Below, piece by piece: positions 33,200-42,346 of a stretch of DNA of 64,000 nucleotides (positions are counted from its first letter, which is position 1; the number at the start of each line of letters is the position of its first letter). The stretch is from contig URAP01000002.1 of assembly GCA_900545935.1 (NCBI GenBank), positions 62,001 through 126,000 on the forward strand, given 5' to 3'. The DNA comes from an uncultured Eubacteriales bacterium (GTDB lineage Bacteria; Bacillota; Clostridia; Oscillospirales; CAG-272). The position numbers were made by a program, and so were the translations under genes. The notes beneath the pieces were generated by a model. That model saw only the letters and a program-made list of their open reading frames with translations, searched no databases and was not told the DNA's origin.

Positions 33200-34714
33200 A
33201 TGCACAGAAAGCTAATATATCAAAGCATTCTCAATACGACCGAGCCTCGCCGTCTCCTTCCGACGGAAGTAACGCTTGATCTACGCCTCGATACAATGCT
33301 GTCCGGCAGAGCATCCGAGGTGGTTCGCCGCCCCGCATCGCCGCAGGATCTGCCGCTTAGGCAGGAGCTTATCGGACACTGCTCGGATGGCTATCTGTCC
33401 GAGCTGCTCGTTGCGCAAGCGCTGCTCGGTCGAATAGAACGACTGTATCAGCGCCTCGACACGACAGAGTGCGAGGATGAGCTGAATGCTCTCAGCGTCT
33501 GCATATTCAAGGCGGAGCTTGAGTTTCTCCGACTCGGAGCCGAGCTGAATAGAGCGAGCGCGGCAAACAACGCTGCGGATGAGGCATATAACGGTACAGT
33601 CGGTCAAACCGGGCACATCGGTTCGGTTCTGCTCGACCGCTTTTCCGCGCACTGCGCAGAGCTGCTCGGCTTTTCGGAATATACCGACATTGCAAACGAG
33701 CTTAAGAAGCTCGATCATGGTGCGGACGCGGTTTACCGCTGCGACGTGACCGCGAACACTGCATACATCTCCCACTCGAGCGGAGAGCAGACGGATATAT
33801 TCTCGAGACTTCGCACTCTTGCGTCGGGGCTCGGCATTGAGGTCGACTCTGTGGGCGAGAGGAGCTATCCGCCGCTCGGCGAGGGCTTCATCTCGACCTT
33901 TGCCCTGCTCGACCGCGAGCGCTACGCGGGATTTAAGCGCTTTGCGGAACGGCACGGGGCGGAGCTTGACCGCAGTATACTCGAATACATTCCCGAGCTT
34001 GATTTTCTCATCTCGATAAGCTCGCTGATGTCTCGCGTCCGCAGTGCCGGAATACCGCTCTGCATGCCGAGCTTTTCAGAGAGCGGCGGTATCTCCGCCG
34101 ACTCCGCATATGACATTACCCTGCTTGAAAAGCAGGATGGGGGTATCATTCCGAACGATATAGAATTTACCGAGCGCGAGCGCATCTTCTACCTTACCGG
34201 CGCAAACGGCGGAGGCAAAACAACATATCTGCGCACCGTCGGAAATCTCGTACTGCTCGCGCTCTCGGGTGCGCCTGTCCCCTCACGCAGTGCGACCGTT
34301 CCGATGCTCGGCGCGGTATACACACATTTTCCGCGAGATGAGCGCTTCGGGGGCGGCGGACGCTTTTCCGACGAAGAGGCGCGCGCCGACGAGATAGCGA
34401 AAAATGCGAATGCGGAATCGCTCGTTCTTCTCAATGAGACCTATTCAACCACCGGTGAGGAAAAGGCAAAGCACTGCACCGCCTCCCTTGCGCACACGTT
34501 GCTCGAGCGCGGCTGCTACTGTATATATGTAACGCACCAGAAGCCCGAAGACACTGAAATCCCGGTGCTCGGAGTCGTACTTGCGGAGGACGGCGAAAGC
34601 CGCACCTACAAGATACGTCGCACGGACGGCGGCGGAAGCTCACACGCCCTCGATATACTGAAAAAATACCGTCTCGACCGTAATTCTCTTGCTGAAAGGT
34701 TCGTAAAAAAGTGA
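33200..34714 (+). CDS. MutS-family ATPase, non-canonical (first of tandem pair)
   Basis: A 504-residue protein with the MutS core (levers/clamp) and a C-terminal ATPase domain. Walker A TGANGGGKTTYLRTVG lies near 332-347, the signature YTHFPRDERFGGGGRFSDE near 373-391 and the Walker B region LVLLNETYSTTGEEK near 408-422. It lacks the N-terminal mismatch-binding domain and its Phe-x-Glu motif, so it is not the housekeeping MutS and mismatch recognition cannot be assumed. Such proteins are widespread in Clostridia in tandem pairs; their role is unclear. The last codons overlap the next gene. Confidence 0.82.
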   Translation: MHRKLIYQSILNTTEPRRLLPTEVTLDLRLDTMLSGRASEVVRRPASPQDLPLRQELIGHCSDGYLSELLVAQALLGRIERLYQRLDTTECEDELNALSVCIFKAELEFLRLGAELNRASAANNAADEAYNGTVGQTGHIGSVLLDRFSAHCAELLGFSEYTDIANELKKLDHGADAVYRCDVTANTAYISHSSGEQTDIFSRLRTLASGLGIEVDSVGERSYPPLGEGFISTFALLDRERYAGFKRFAERHGAELDRSILEYIPELDFLISISSLMSRVRSAGIPLCMPSFSESGGISADSAYDITLLEKQDGGIIPNDIEFTERERIFYLTGANGGGKTTYLRTVGNLVLLALSGAPVPSRSATVPMLGAVYTHFPRDERFGGGGRFSDEEARADEIAKNANAESLVLLNETYSTTGEEKAKHCTASLAHTLLERGCYCIYVTHQKPEDTEIPVLGVVLAEDGESRTYKIRRTDGGGSSHALDILKKYRLDRNSLAERFVKK

Positions 34715-36384
34715 AGATCAGCCTTTTATATAAGGATGTAAATATAAAGCCGCAGCCGATGGCAGGCGCGGAGCAGACAATTTACGATCTGTCTCTCGAC
34801 CGTCTCATAGCCCGACTGTGCACCGGTGAGGGACGCGCGGACGCACTGCTCAGAGCGCTGAAAATGCCGCTTGCCTCCTCCGAGGATATAATATATCGGC
34901 AGCAGATATTGCAGGATCTCGATGCCGACCGCGAGCTGCTGCACTCGCTGTCAACGCTGCTGACCCGCTATGATAAGATAAAGAGCGACTGGGTCGAGCT
35001 TCGCTCGGGTGTCGCGCACATCGCCTCCGCAGGAGCTGATGCAAGACTCGAGTGTGCATGTGCCTCGCTTAAAATAACCGCAGTGTTTCCCCGTTCGCTC
35101 GCATCGTTTTTCAGCGGCACAGCCGAGCTGCTCGACCGCGCAGGCGTACACAGCGAGGGTCTGATCGCACTGCGAGAGCTGTGCGAATCGCTTGTCGAAG
35201 ACAGCTCCCTCGGCGAGATAGTGGAGATCTCTGACTCATTCCGCTACGGTGAACCGTCGGAGCGCAGCTATTGCGCCGATATTACGGTAACACCGGAGCT
35301 TGAGGTCGGACTGTGCGGCATCATATCAAGCGAAGTAAGCGACAATGAGCGAGAGCGCGAGGCGGAGCGTAAAAAGTACCAAAAGCGCCTGCGCGAGCTT
35401 GATGCTCTGCGGGCGCAAAAGCTGAATATAGACGAGAAGAGCGGTACACTGAAAAAGCTGCTCGGTTCGCTGTTTCCGATGCGTGCGGAAAACGGCACGA
35501 CTGACGGTAACTGTGCTTCCGCCAAGCCGACAGATACAGATTTAAAAGGACACACTGGCACAAAAGCGCACACCGACACAAAGGAACGCACTCTACCCCT
35601 CCCCGGCAGCGCAAGAGAGGACATTTCGGCACTGCTCGCCGCGGCGACCGAGGACATTGACCGTGCGCTGACCGCAGTTACCGACAGCATCTATTCGATG
35701 CTGCACGGACTCGGTACAGAGCTTCGATTTTATGAGGGTGCGCTTGCGCTGATGGATTCGGTGCGGGCAGGCTCTCTTCCGCTCGTCTATCCGGATATCA
35801 CAGAAAGCGACTGCCGGTACTCGGCACTGAGAGACATATATCTGCTCTGCGAGGGCAAGATCGGCGACGAAATAATCCCGAACGATCTCGACCTCTCCGC
35901 AGATACGGACGGTATGATAGTTCGCGGCGGAAACGGAACGGGAAAGACCGTCTTTCTCCGATCGGTCGGTACCGCTCAGCTGCTCGCTCAGGCAGGACTT
36001 CCGGTCTGCGCGGACAGCGCACGCGTGGCAATCCGCAGCGGTGTATATACGCATTTTTCCTCGGCAGAGGAGGACTTTATCGCCGGAGACACGGCAGGTC
36101 GCTTTGAAGGCGAGGTACGAGCCGTTTCGGCTATAATAGATGTGCTTACCCCCGGCTCGCTTCTGCTGCTCAACGAGACCTTTCAGACAACATCATATGC
36201 AGAGGGTGCTGAGGCAATGGCGGGCATACTCTCGATCCTGCCCGCACTCGGGACAAAGTATATATTCGTTACCCATCTCGGGGCTATCGGAGATATCGGC
36301 GGCAGCGGACGCGTAAAGCTGATGAAAACGCTGATAACCGCTCCCGACGGCAGCACCGAGGGAGAAAAGTACGTGCTGTCATGA
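34711..36384 (+). CDS. MutS-family ATPase, non-canonical (second of tandem pair)
   Basis: A 557-residue paralogue of the preceding protein, starting with GTG inside its stop (GTGA overlap), so translation is coupled and a heterodimer is likely. Walker A GGNGTGKTVFLRSVG is near 406-420, YTHFSSAEE near 447 and Walker B LLLLNETFQTTSYAEGAE near 485-502. Between residues about 250 and 300 there is a Thr/Lys/Asp-rich low-complexity linker that the first paralogue lacks. No mismatch-recognition domain is present and no mutL is nearby. Function is inferred only as DNA-structure-dependent ATPase. Confidence 0.82.
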   Translation: MKISLLYKDVNIKPQPMAGAEQTIYDLSLDRLIARLCTGEGRADALLRALKMPLASSEDIIYRQQILQDLDADRELLHSLSTLLTRYDKIKSDWVELRSGVAHIASAGADARLECACASLKITAVFPRSLASFFSGTAELLDRAGVHSEGLIALRELCESLVEDSSLGEIVEISDSFRYGEPSERSYCADITVTPELEVGLCGIISSEVSDNEREREAERKKYQKRLRELDALRAQKLNIDEKSGTLKKLLGSLFPMRAENGTTDGNCASAKPTDTDLKGHTGTKAHTDTKERTLPLPGSAREDISALLAAATEDIDRALTAVTDSIYSMLHGLGTELRFYEGALALMDSVRAGSLPLVYPDITESDCRYSALRDIYLLCEGKIGDEIIPNDLDLSADTDGMIVRGGNGTGKTVFLRSVGTAQLLAQAGLPVCADSARVAIRSGVYTHFSSAEEDFIAGDTAGRFEGEVRAVSAIIDVLTPGSLLLLNETFQTTSYAEGAEAMAGILSILPALGTKYIFVTHLGAIGDIGGSGRVKLMKTLITAPDGSTEGEKYVLS

Positions 36385-36545
36385 CCATCTGACTGTGGCT
36401 TTAATATGTTTACCTATTCTATCAGACTTCCTATTTATTGCAGTCTAATCTTTACTATTCGACGCAGTGTAAAATATACCGCACAGCGCCGTTCACAGCA
36501 CGTCAGTGCAGTTTAGGAGAAGCAGCATCGCAGCAGATTATAAAA

Positions 36546-36596
36546 GGCACTGCAGCCGACGGAGATACCCCCGCGCCGCAGTGCCCGTCTTTTTTA
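36546..36596. terminator. Bidirectional intrinsic terminator
   Basis: GGCACTGC (36546-36553) and GCAGTGCC (36578-36585) form a stem with a 24-base loop, followed by CGTCTTTTTTATT on the plus strand and TTTTATAA on the minus strand. It separates the mutS pair from the converging SGNH gene. The long loop lowers confidence. Confidence 0.6.
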
Positions 36597-36675
36597 TTAA
36601 GGTATTATCGTGTGTTTGATGCTTCGGCATTATATAGCCTCGGTACAAGCTCACTACGCTGCGCCATTTGCCGCG

Positions 36676-37371
36676 TCAACTCGCGCCGAGTTCGGGCAAA
36701 GCTTTCGTCAGTACGTGCGCCATCGCTGCATAGCCCTCTCCGCAAGGATGAACACCGTCGTGCGTTATGCCGTCTCGCATCAGCAGCCCGTCATCCGCAG
36801 TGAGCGCCGAATGAAAGTCGATATACTGCGTACCCTTCTGCTCACACAGCTCGCGAATGCCGCGATTTGCACGAAGAACAAGCTCGGCAAAACGATACTT
36901 GTCAAACGGCGGGCAAAGGTCGGCGGGCAGCACCGAGCAGAGCGACACCGCCGTTTCCGGGTGCTCCGATGCACGCTCGAGCAGCGCCTCGAGATTGCCG
37001 AGCAGCTCTGGTATCACCTTATCCTCATCCGCTCCCGGCTTCCGCCACCATAGATCGGGCGCGGTGGTCAGCAGATCGTTTGTGCCCGCCATCACTATCG
37101 CGCGGTGCGGGTGCAGCTGAAATACATCCGCATCGCTGCGCAGCAGCATATATCGGCTCATATCGCCGCCTATGCCGCGATTCACCTTGTATTTATCGGG
37201 AGAAAACCACAGATCAAGGTCCCAGTGCTGAAATATCGAATCGCCGAGAAAGACAAAGTCGACCTCGCGTCTGCGGTAAATTATCTGCTCATTCAGTATA
37301 TCAAACAGTGTACGAAAATTGTCGGCGGTCGGCGCACTGCCGAATGTTCCGGGGGTTATATAGCTCTCCAT
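36676..37371 (-). CDS. SGNH/GDSL-family hydrolase
   Basis: A 231-residue SGNH hydrolase of the acetylhydrolase-like type. It shows the nucleophile in VFLGDSIFQHW near 41-51, the oxyanion Gly in GIGGD near 67-71, AGTNDLL near 96-102 and the catalytic Asp/His in DGVHPCGEGY near 205-214. No signal peptide. It differs from the SGNH protein at 2986-3654 in length and in the GxND region. The start has AAAGGA upstream, and a perfect consensus promoter lies about 85 bases before it. It probably removes an acyl group from a small carbohydrate or lipid; the substrate is unknown. Confidence 0.86.
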   Translation of the reverse strand: MESYITPGTFGSAPTADNFRTLFDILNEQIIYRRREVDFVFLGDSIFQHWDLDLWFSPDKYKVNRGIGGDMSRYMLLRSDADVFQLHPHRAIVMAGTNDLLTTAPDLWWRKPGADEDKVIPELLGNLEALLERASEHPETAVSLCSVLPADLCPPFDKYRFAELVLRANRGIRELCEQKGTQYIDFHSALTADDGLLMRDGITHDGVHPCGEGYAAMAHVLTKALPELGAS

Positions 37372-37455
37372 GGCAATCCTTTCTAAATGCGCCGCTCACC
37401 GAGCCGATCAACGTCTTCTGTGCGGGTCACATCATGAAAATTTCATTTCGAGATG

Positions 37456-37484
37456 ATTATATAGCGGCAGCGGCGACTTGTCAA
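37456..37484 (-). promoter_or_regulatory. Consensus promoter of the SGNH gene
   Basis: Minus strand TTGACA (37479-37484) and TATAAT (37456-37461) with a 17-bp spacer: an exact match to the sigma-A consensus. Confidence 0.85.
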
Positions 37485-37513
37485 TATTATTTGAAAATCA
37501 ATGAAATTTTCTA

Positions 37514-37542
37514 TTGAAAACGCCGCTTTCATGTGATATACT
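37514..37542 (+). promoter_or_regulatory. Promoter of the DUF6472 gene cluster
   Basis: TTGAAA (37514-37519) and TATACT (37537-37542), 17-bp spacer, on the plus strand. It faces away from the minus-strand promoter at 37456-37484; their -35 boxes are only 29 bases apart. Confidence 0.7.
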
Positions 37543-37575
37543 TAGCGTATCTGTCGTAAAGGAGTGAGACGGCGA

Positions 37576-37764
37576 GTGGAAAACATGACCGAGTACAGCT
37601 GCGAGGACTGCGAATTTTATGACTATGACGAAGCAGACGATTCGTACGCCTGCCGACTGAGCCTCGACGAGGACGAATACAGCGAAATGCTCTCCTCTCG
37701 CAGCGGAAGATGCCGCTATTACCGCGCCTATGACGAATACAAAACGGTACGCAAGCAGATATGA
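37576..37764 (+). CDS. DUF6472 family small Cys-rich protein
   Basis: A 62-residue acidic protein with two Cys near the N-terminus (CEDCEFYDYDE), CRLSLDEDEYSE in the middle, CRYYRAYDEYKTVRKQI at the end. The spacing and ending match the DUF6472 family seen in many Clostridia, which I recognise but whose role is unknown; the four Cys could bind a metal. I chose GTG 37576 because AAAGGAG is 11 bases upstream; ATG 37585 and GTG 37564 are alternatives. It is first in a run with deoC. Confidence 0.75.
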   Translation: MENMTEYSCEDCEFYDYDEADDSYACRLSLDEDEYSEMLSSRSGRCRYYRAYDEYKTVRKQI

Positions 37765-37847
37765 CCCATCCGGTCAGACCATCGGCAGCAGCCGGCATAC
37801 ATGCCCCGAAATCACAACGGGGCTATATAATATATTCGGAGAAAAAC

Positions 37848-38528
37848 ATGACTGATAACAGAGACATTTCGGTCGGCGAGATACTCTCCCGCTGTGACCA
37901 TACCCTGCTCGCTCAGGATGCAACATGGAGCATGATAAAGGAAGCTCTCGATGACGGAATAAAATACGGCGTTGCTTCGGCATGCATCCCGCCATGCTTT
38001 GTCGCGCGGGCAAAGGAATATGTCGGAGACAGACTCCCCATATGCACCGTGATCGGCTTTCCTCTCGGCTACTGCGAAACGGAAGCAAAGATCACCGAGG
38101 CCAGCGCGGCACTTGCAAACGGTGCGGATGAGCTCGATATGGTAATAAACATCGGCGCGCTCCGCGAGGGCAGACGAGACTACGTACAAGACGAGATATC
38201 GGCGCTGAAGGATGTGTGCGGCGAGCATATATTAAAAGTGATCATCGAGACCTGCCTTCTGAGTGAGGACGAAAAAAAGCTGATGTGCGAGCTCGTCAGC
38301 GAGGCACATGCTGACTTTATAAAGACCTCAACGGGCTTTTCGACCGGCGGCGCGACCCGCGAGGACGTTGCTCTGCTGCGCAGATATGTCGCACCCGAGG
38401 TGCGCGTTAAGGCTGCCGGAGGGATTAAAAATCTCGCCGATGCCGCAGACTTTATCCGTCTCGGCGCAGACCGCCTCGGAACGAGCCGCATAGTCCGCGC
38501 CGTCAAGTCGGCAGAAAAGAACTCATAA
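37848..38528 (+). CDS. deoC: Deoxyribose-phosphate aldolase
   Basis: DeoC cleaves 2-deoxyribose 5-phosphate to acetaldehyde and glyceraldehyde 3-phosphate in deoxynucleoside catabolism. The 226-residue TIM-barrel protein has the Schiff-base Lys159 in FIKTSTGFSTGGAT, the proton-relay Lys188 in VRVKAAGGI, and CDHTLLAQDAT near the N-terminus (Asp). Start ATG 37848 is preferred over the in-frame ATG at 37761 because GGAG is 6-7 bases upstream and the family begins here. A GCCCCG/CGGGGC hairpin lies just upstream (37803-37823). Confidence 0.95.
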   Translation: MTDNRDISVGEILSRCDHTLLAQDATWSMIKEALDDGIKYGVASACIPPCFVARAKEYVGDRLPICTVIGFPLGYCETEAKITEASAALANGADELDMVINIGALREGRRDYVQDEISALKDVCGEHILKVIIETCLLSEDEKKLMCELVSEAHADFIKTSTGFSTGGATREDVALLRRYVAPEVRVKAAGGIKNLADAADFIRLGADRLGTSRIVRAVKSAEKNS

Positions 38529-38575
38529 AATTCGATCAGGTGCTCAAGCGCTGATCAGGTATCGGAGATGTAGTA

Positions 38576-39070
38576 ATGACCAAAGAGGAAACACTCGCTC
38601 TGCTCGACAAGAGCGGGATAAAATACGAACGGTTTGACCACCGCGCAATATTCACCGTCGAGGAGGGTGAGGGGATAGATTTTCCGCACCCCGAGGCTGG
38701 AACGAAAAACCTGTTTGTACACGACGACAAAAAGCAGCACTTTTATCTGATAACGGTATGCGAGCACAAGCGCGTAGATCTCAAGGCGTTTGCCGCCGAA
38801 AACGGTCTGAGAAAGTTGTCGTTCGGCTCTGAGGAGGAGCTATGGCGCTATCTTGCTCTACGCCCCGGCTCAGTCTCTCCTCTCGGTCTGCTGTCCGGCA
38901 GCGCGGGAGATGTACGCTTTTTCCTCGATTCCGATCTGCGCGGCTCGCTCATCGGCGCACACCCATGCGACAATACGTCGACGGTATATATGACCGACTC
39001 AGACCTATTCTCGCTGCTTCGCGGCGCGGACATCGAGTATGGCTACGCCGATATTCCGGAGAGAACCTGA
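38576..39070 (+). CDS. YbaK/ProX-type tRNA editing domain protein
   Basis: A 164-residue freestanding editing-domain protein related to the INS domain of prolyl-tRNA synthetase and to YbaK/ProXp-ala. It would hydrolyse mischarged tRNA such as Ala-tRNA(Pro) in the cytoplasm. Family landmarks are DHRAIFTVEEGEG near 22-34, HPEAGTKNLFVHDDKKQ near 40-56, YLITVCEHKRVDLK near 60-73 and GSVSPLGLL near 101-109. The conserved Lys in GTKNLF should be catalytic. The next gene starts 2 bases after its stop. Confidence 0.9.
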   Translation: MTKEETLALLDKSGIKYERFDHRAIFTVEEGEGIDFPHPEAGTKNLFVHDDKKQHFYLITVCEHKRVDLKAFAAENGLRKLSFGSEEELWRYLALRPGSVSPLGLLSGSAGDVRFFLDSDLRGSLIGAHPCDNTSTVYMTDSDLFSLLRGADIEYGYADIPERT

Positions 39071-39071
39071 T

Positions 39072-40010
39072 ATGTTCTTCACTGCCCTGCAAAATGTTCT
39101 TATAACCGTCTTTTACGCCGCGCCGGGATTCATCGTCCGTCGAATGGGGAAGATACGTGAGGAGCATATCTCCTCGCTCTCTGCGGTGCTTATCTACATA
39201 TGCACGCCGTTTCTTGAGATATCCGCCTTTATGCGGCTCGAGTATACCCCGCGACTGCTCGGTGAGATGGGCATCTACTTCCTTGTAAGTCTCGTGCTTC
39301 AGACGCTGTTTATTATCTTTATGTTCTTCGTGCTCGGGCGCATCCATCGCGGGCTGACTACGCGCGAGCGGCTGCTCGGGCTTGCTTTCGCGCTCGGCAA
39401 TGTCGGCTTCTTCGGTATGCCGATAATGCTCTCCGTCTTTTCCGGCTATCCTGAGGCTGCATGCTTCAGCTCGGTAAACATGCTGACGCTCAATATCCTC
39501 GGCTTCACCGTCGGTATATTCGGAATAACGGGAAAGCGCGAATTCCTCTCGCTGCGTCAGGCACTTATCAATCCAAACATGCTCGGCATCGTCATTGCCC
39601 TGCCCATATATATCTTCGGAATTGCCGACATTATGCCGCAGCCGCTCGTCGGCGCGATAAATTCGATAGCTGCCATGGCGACCCCGATATGCATGATGAT
39701 ACTCGGTGTCCGTGTGGCTTCGATGAAGCTCGGCAGACTGCTGACTCAGCCTAAAATATACCTGTTTGCACTGATAAAGCTGCTCGGATTTCCGATGTTC
39801 TGCTTTTGTCTGCTGTATTTTCTGCCGCTCTCAACCATCGTTAAGTCCACCGCCGTTATTCTCGCCGGCATGCCCTGTGCCGCGATACTGCAAAATTTTG
39901 CCGAGATGTACGACGGAGATGCGGAGCTCGCGGCAAATCTGATAACCGTGTCAACGCTGCTGTCGGTACTGACAATACCGCTGCTAACATTCCCTGTATC
40001 GCTATTTTGA
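39072..40010 (+). CDS. AEC-family transporter
   Basis: A 312-residue membrane protein with about 10 helices in two halves, as in auxin efflux carrier/bile-acid:Na+ symporter-like permeases. N-terminal FFTALQNVLITVFYAAPGFI and the half-repeat ICMMILGVRVASMKLGRL near 224-241 are typical. The substrate (malate, branched acids or other anions) cannot be deduced. I chose ATG 39072 because it lies just after the preceding stop with GGAGAG upstream; an in-frame start at 39039 would overlap the YbaK-type gene. Confidence 0.88.
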   Translation: MFFTALQNVLITVFYAAPGFIVRRMGKIREEHISSLSAVLIYICTPFLEISAFMRLEYTPRLLGEMGIYFLVSLVLQTLFIIFMFFVLGRIHRGLTTRERLLGLAFALGNVGFFGMPIMLSVFSGYPEAACFSSVNMLTLNILGFTVGIFGITGKREFLSLRQALINPNMLGIVIALPIYIFGIADIMPQPLVGAINSIAAMATPICMMILGVRVASMKLGRLLTQPKIYLFALIKLLGFPMFCFCLLYFLPLSTIVKSTAVILAGMPCAAILQNFAEMYDGDAELAANLITVSTLLSVLTIPLLTFPVSLF

Positions 40011-40026
40011 TTTGTGAGGAAGAACT

Positions 40027-42195
40027 ATGTCGATCTATCTTGACAGAAAACAAAATGTTTTCACCCTTCGCACCGCCCACACCGCATACGTCATGCAGAT
40101 AGTCTGCGACCGCTTTCCGGCGCATCTGTACTACGGAAAGAATAAGTCGGGACTCTCCGAGCTCTCGTATAAGGAGCGCTATATAAACTTCTGCCCGGGC
40201 TATGAGCAGTTTGAGAATCATTTTCTCCCCGGCTCTGCGTTCACCGAGTACTCATTCCACGGTCAGGGCGACTACCGCAACACCGCACTAAAGGTCAGAA
40301 TCCCCGAGCTCGGCACCTGCACTACCGAATTCTTCTTCAAGAGCGCCCGCAAGTTCAAGGGCGTACACAAGATACCCGGAATGCCGCAGTGCCGCGAGGA
40401 TGACGAGACCGAAACGCTCGAGCTTACACTCCGCGACGAGCTGTGCGACGCTACGCTCAAGCTCTACTATACGGTATTCCCGTCATGCGACGTTATAGCT
40501 CGTCATGCAGAGCTCATCAACGGCAGAAAGTACGATATCCGCATCGAGCGCATCGGCAGTCTACAGCTCGACCTGCCCGAGGGTCAATATGACTACATCG
40601 GTCTCGGCGGCGGCTACTGGCGCGAGCGCGACCCGTACCGCATCCCGGTCGGCGAGGGCGAGCACTCAATCACGAGCCGCAGAGGCGCCTCGAGCCACTC
40701 CCGCAATCCGTTCTTCATGGTGGTAGACCGCCGTGCGAACGAGCAGAAGGGCAACGCCTACGGCTTTAATATCGTTTACAGCGGCAGCCATCGCTCGACC
40801 ATCATGGGCGACGAGACCACACAGGCGCGCATAATTACCTCTCTCGGAGATGAGGACTTCTCATGGCTGCTCGAAAAGGGCGAGTCCTTCTGCACCCCCG
40901 AGGCGGTAATGACCTACTCTCCGCACGGCATCGGCGGCGTTTCGCGCAATATGCACGATCTTGTCCGCAACCATATACTCCCCGCAGAGGTCACACCCCG
41001 CCGCTCTGTTATCCTTAATTCATGGGAAGCTTTCTTCTTCGATATCAACGAGGATCTGATGTCCGACTTTGCACGCGGCGCAAAGGATTGCGGCATGGAT
41101 ACCGTCGTAATGGATGACGGCTGGTTCGGCGCACGTGTCGGCGACCGCGCAGGTCTGGGCGACTGGCACGCAAATCCCGAACGCTTCAAGAACGGTCTGC
41201 CCTCGTTTATCCGCAGTATAAAGTCGCTCGGCATCCGTTTCGGTATATGGATTGAGCCCGAGATGGTCAACCGCGACAGCGACCTCTACCGCGCGCATCC
41301 CGATTGGGTGCTCGCATATCCCGACAGAATGCGCACCGACGCAAGACATCAGTATATCCTCGACTTTGCAAATCCCGAGGTCGTCGAAAACATCAAGGCA
41401 CAGCTCGCCGAGACCTTCGACCCCGAGCCGCCGGATTACTTCAAGTGGGATATGAACCGCAATATGACCGACGCATACTCTCACGCACTCCCCCCCGAGA
41501 GACAGGATGAGGTCCCGCACCGCTACATGCTCGGTGTTTATGATCTGTATTCATGGCTGCGCGAGCACTTCCCGAACGCAATGCTCGAGAACTGCAGCGG
41601 AGGCGGCGGACGCTATGACCTCGGAATGATGAGCTTCTCGCACCAGATATGGACGAGCGACAACACCAACCCCGAGGACCGCATCAATATTCAGTATGCC
41701 TCTACGCTCGGCTATCCCGCAGCTACTATGAGCTGCCATGTCGCTAACCATTCCGACTCCGCGCTCAACCCGAGAAAGCTTGAGTTCGGCTACCACGTAG
41801 CGCTCGGCGGAGCACTCGGCTATGAGTTTAATGTGTTGCATATGCCGGAGGAGGTAAGAAAATCGCTGCGCGAGCAGATTAAGGAATACCGCGTCTATGA
41901 GCCGCTTATCCTTCGCGGCGATCTCTACCGCCTGCTTGTTCCGTCGTCGGGCGCATATGCATACTACTTTGCCGCAAAGGACGGCAGTGCAATCCTGCTC
42001 AGCTATATTCAGGCTAAGGGCGACCCTAAGCAGGCCGAGCGACGCCTCCGCATCGCCGCAGCCGATAAGAATGCAAGCTACGTATGCACTCAGGACGGTA
42101 AGACCTATACGGGCGATGAGCTGCGCCACGGTATCACCTTGACCGCATGCACGGAGGACGAATACTCCCGTATCTGGCATTTCGTTCGTAAGTAA
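40027..42195 (+). CDS. GH36 alpha-galactosidase
   Basis: A 722-residue cytoplasmic alpha-galactosidase that releases terminal alpha-1,6-galactose from raffinose-series sugars or melibiose. The nucleophile is Asp475 in YFKWDMNR and the acid/base Asp545 in WTSDNT. VVMDDGWFG near 359-367, WIEPEMVN near 408 and ENCSGGGGR near 521 complete the GH36 subgroup I pattern, with an N-terminal beta-sandwich. No signal peptide, so imported oligosaccharides are expected; no sugar transporter is adjacent. It is the last gene of the plus-strand run, followed by a hairpin. Confidence 0.95.
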   Translation: MSIYLDRKQNVFTLRTAHTAYVMQIVCDRFPAHLYYGKNKSGLSELSYKERYINFCPGYEQFENHFLPGSAFTEYSFHGQGDYRNTALKVRIPELGTCTTEFFFKSARKFKGVHKIPGMPQCREDDETETLELTLRDELCDATLKLYYTVFPSCDVIARHAELINGRKYDIRIERIGSLQLDLPEGQYDYIGLGGGYWRERDPYRIPVGEGEHSITSRRGASSHSRNPFFMVVDRRANEQKGNAYGFNIVYSGSHRSTIMGDETTQARIITSLGDEDFSWLLEKGESFCTPEAVMTYSPHGIGGVSRNMHDLVRNHILPAEVTPRRSVILNSWEAFFFDINEDLMSDFARGAKDCGMDTVVMDDGWFGARVGDRAGLGDWHANPERFKNGLPSFIRSIKSLGIRFGIWIEPEMVNRDSDLYRAHPDWVLAYPDRMRTDARHQYILDFANPEVVENIKAQLAETFDPEPPDYFKWDMNRNMTDAYSHALPPERQDEVPHRYMLGVYDLYSWLREHFPNAMLENCSGGGGRYDLGMMSFSHQIWTSDNTNPEDRINIQYASTLGYPAATMSCHVANHSDSALNPRKLEFGYHVALGGALGYEFNVLHMPEEVRKSLREQIKEYRVYEPLILRGDLYRLLVPSSGAYAYYFAAKDGSAILLSYIQAKGDPKQAERRLRIAAADKNASYVCTQDGKTYTGDELRHGITLTACTEDEYSRIWHFVRK

Positions 42196-42238
42196 TTCCC
42201 CGCTCGCTTGCCCGAGACAAGTTAACAAAATAAAAAGC

Positions 42239-42287
42239 GCTGCCGCAGACGAGATACTCGTCTGCAGCAGTACTGTTTTCTCTTTTT
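42239..42287. terminator. Hairpin terminator after the alpha-galactosidase
   Basis: GCTGCCGCAGACGAG (42239-42253) and CTCGTCTGCAGCAG (42257-42270) form a stem with one mismatch and loop ATA, followed by TACTGTTTTCTCTTTTT. The T-run is interrupted, so termination may be moderate. Confidence 0.6.
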
Positions 42288-42346
42288 GACTTTCAGATGT
42301 TCCGCCTTATAGCTTTACGATGCCCGCTGTATCCGCTGCGGGCTGT

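Noticed and set aside
36438..36803. Plus-strand 121-codon frame before the second SGNH gene
   Set aside because: Overlaps the terminator and the antisense of a clear SGNH hydrolase; no motif.
37803..37823. GCCCCG/CGGGGC hairpin before deoC considered as terminator
   Set aside because: No T-run follows and the downstream gene is in the same direction with a good ribosome site.
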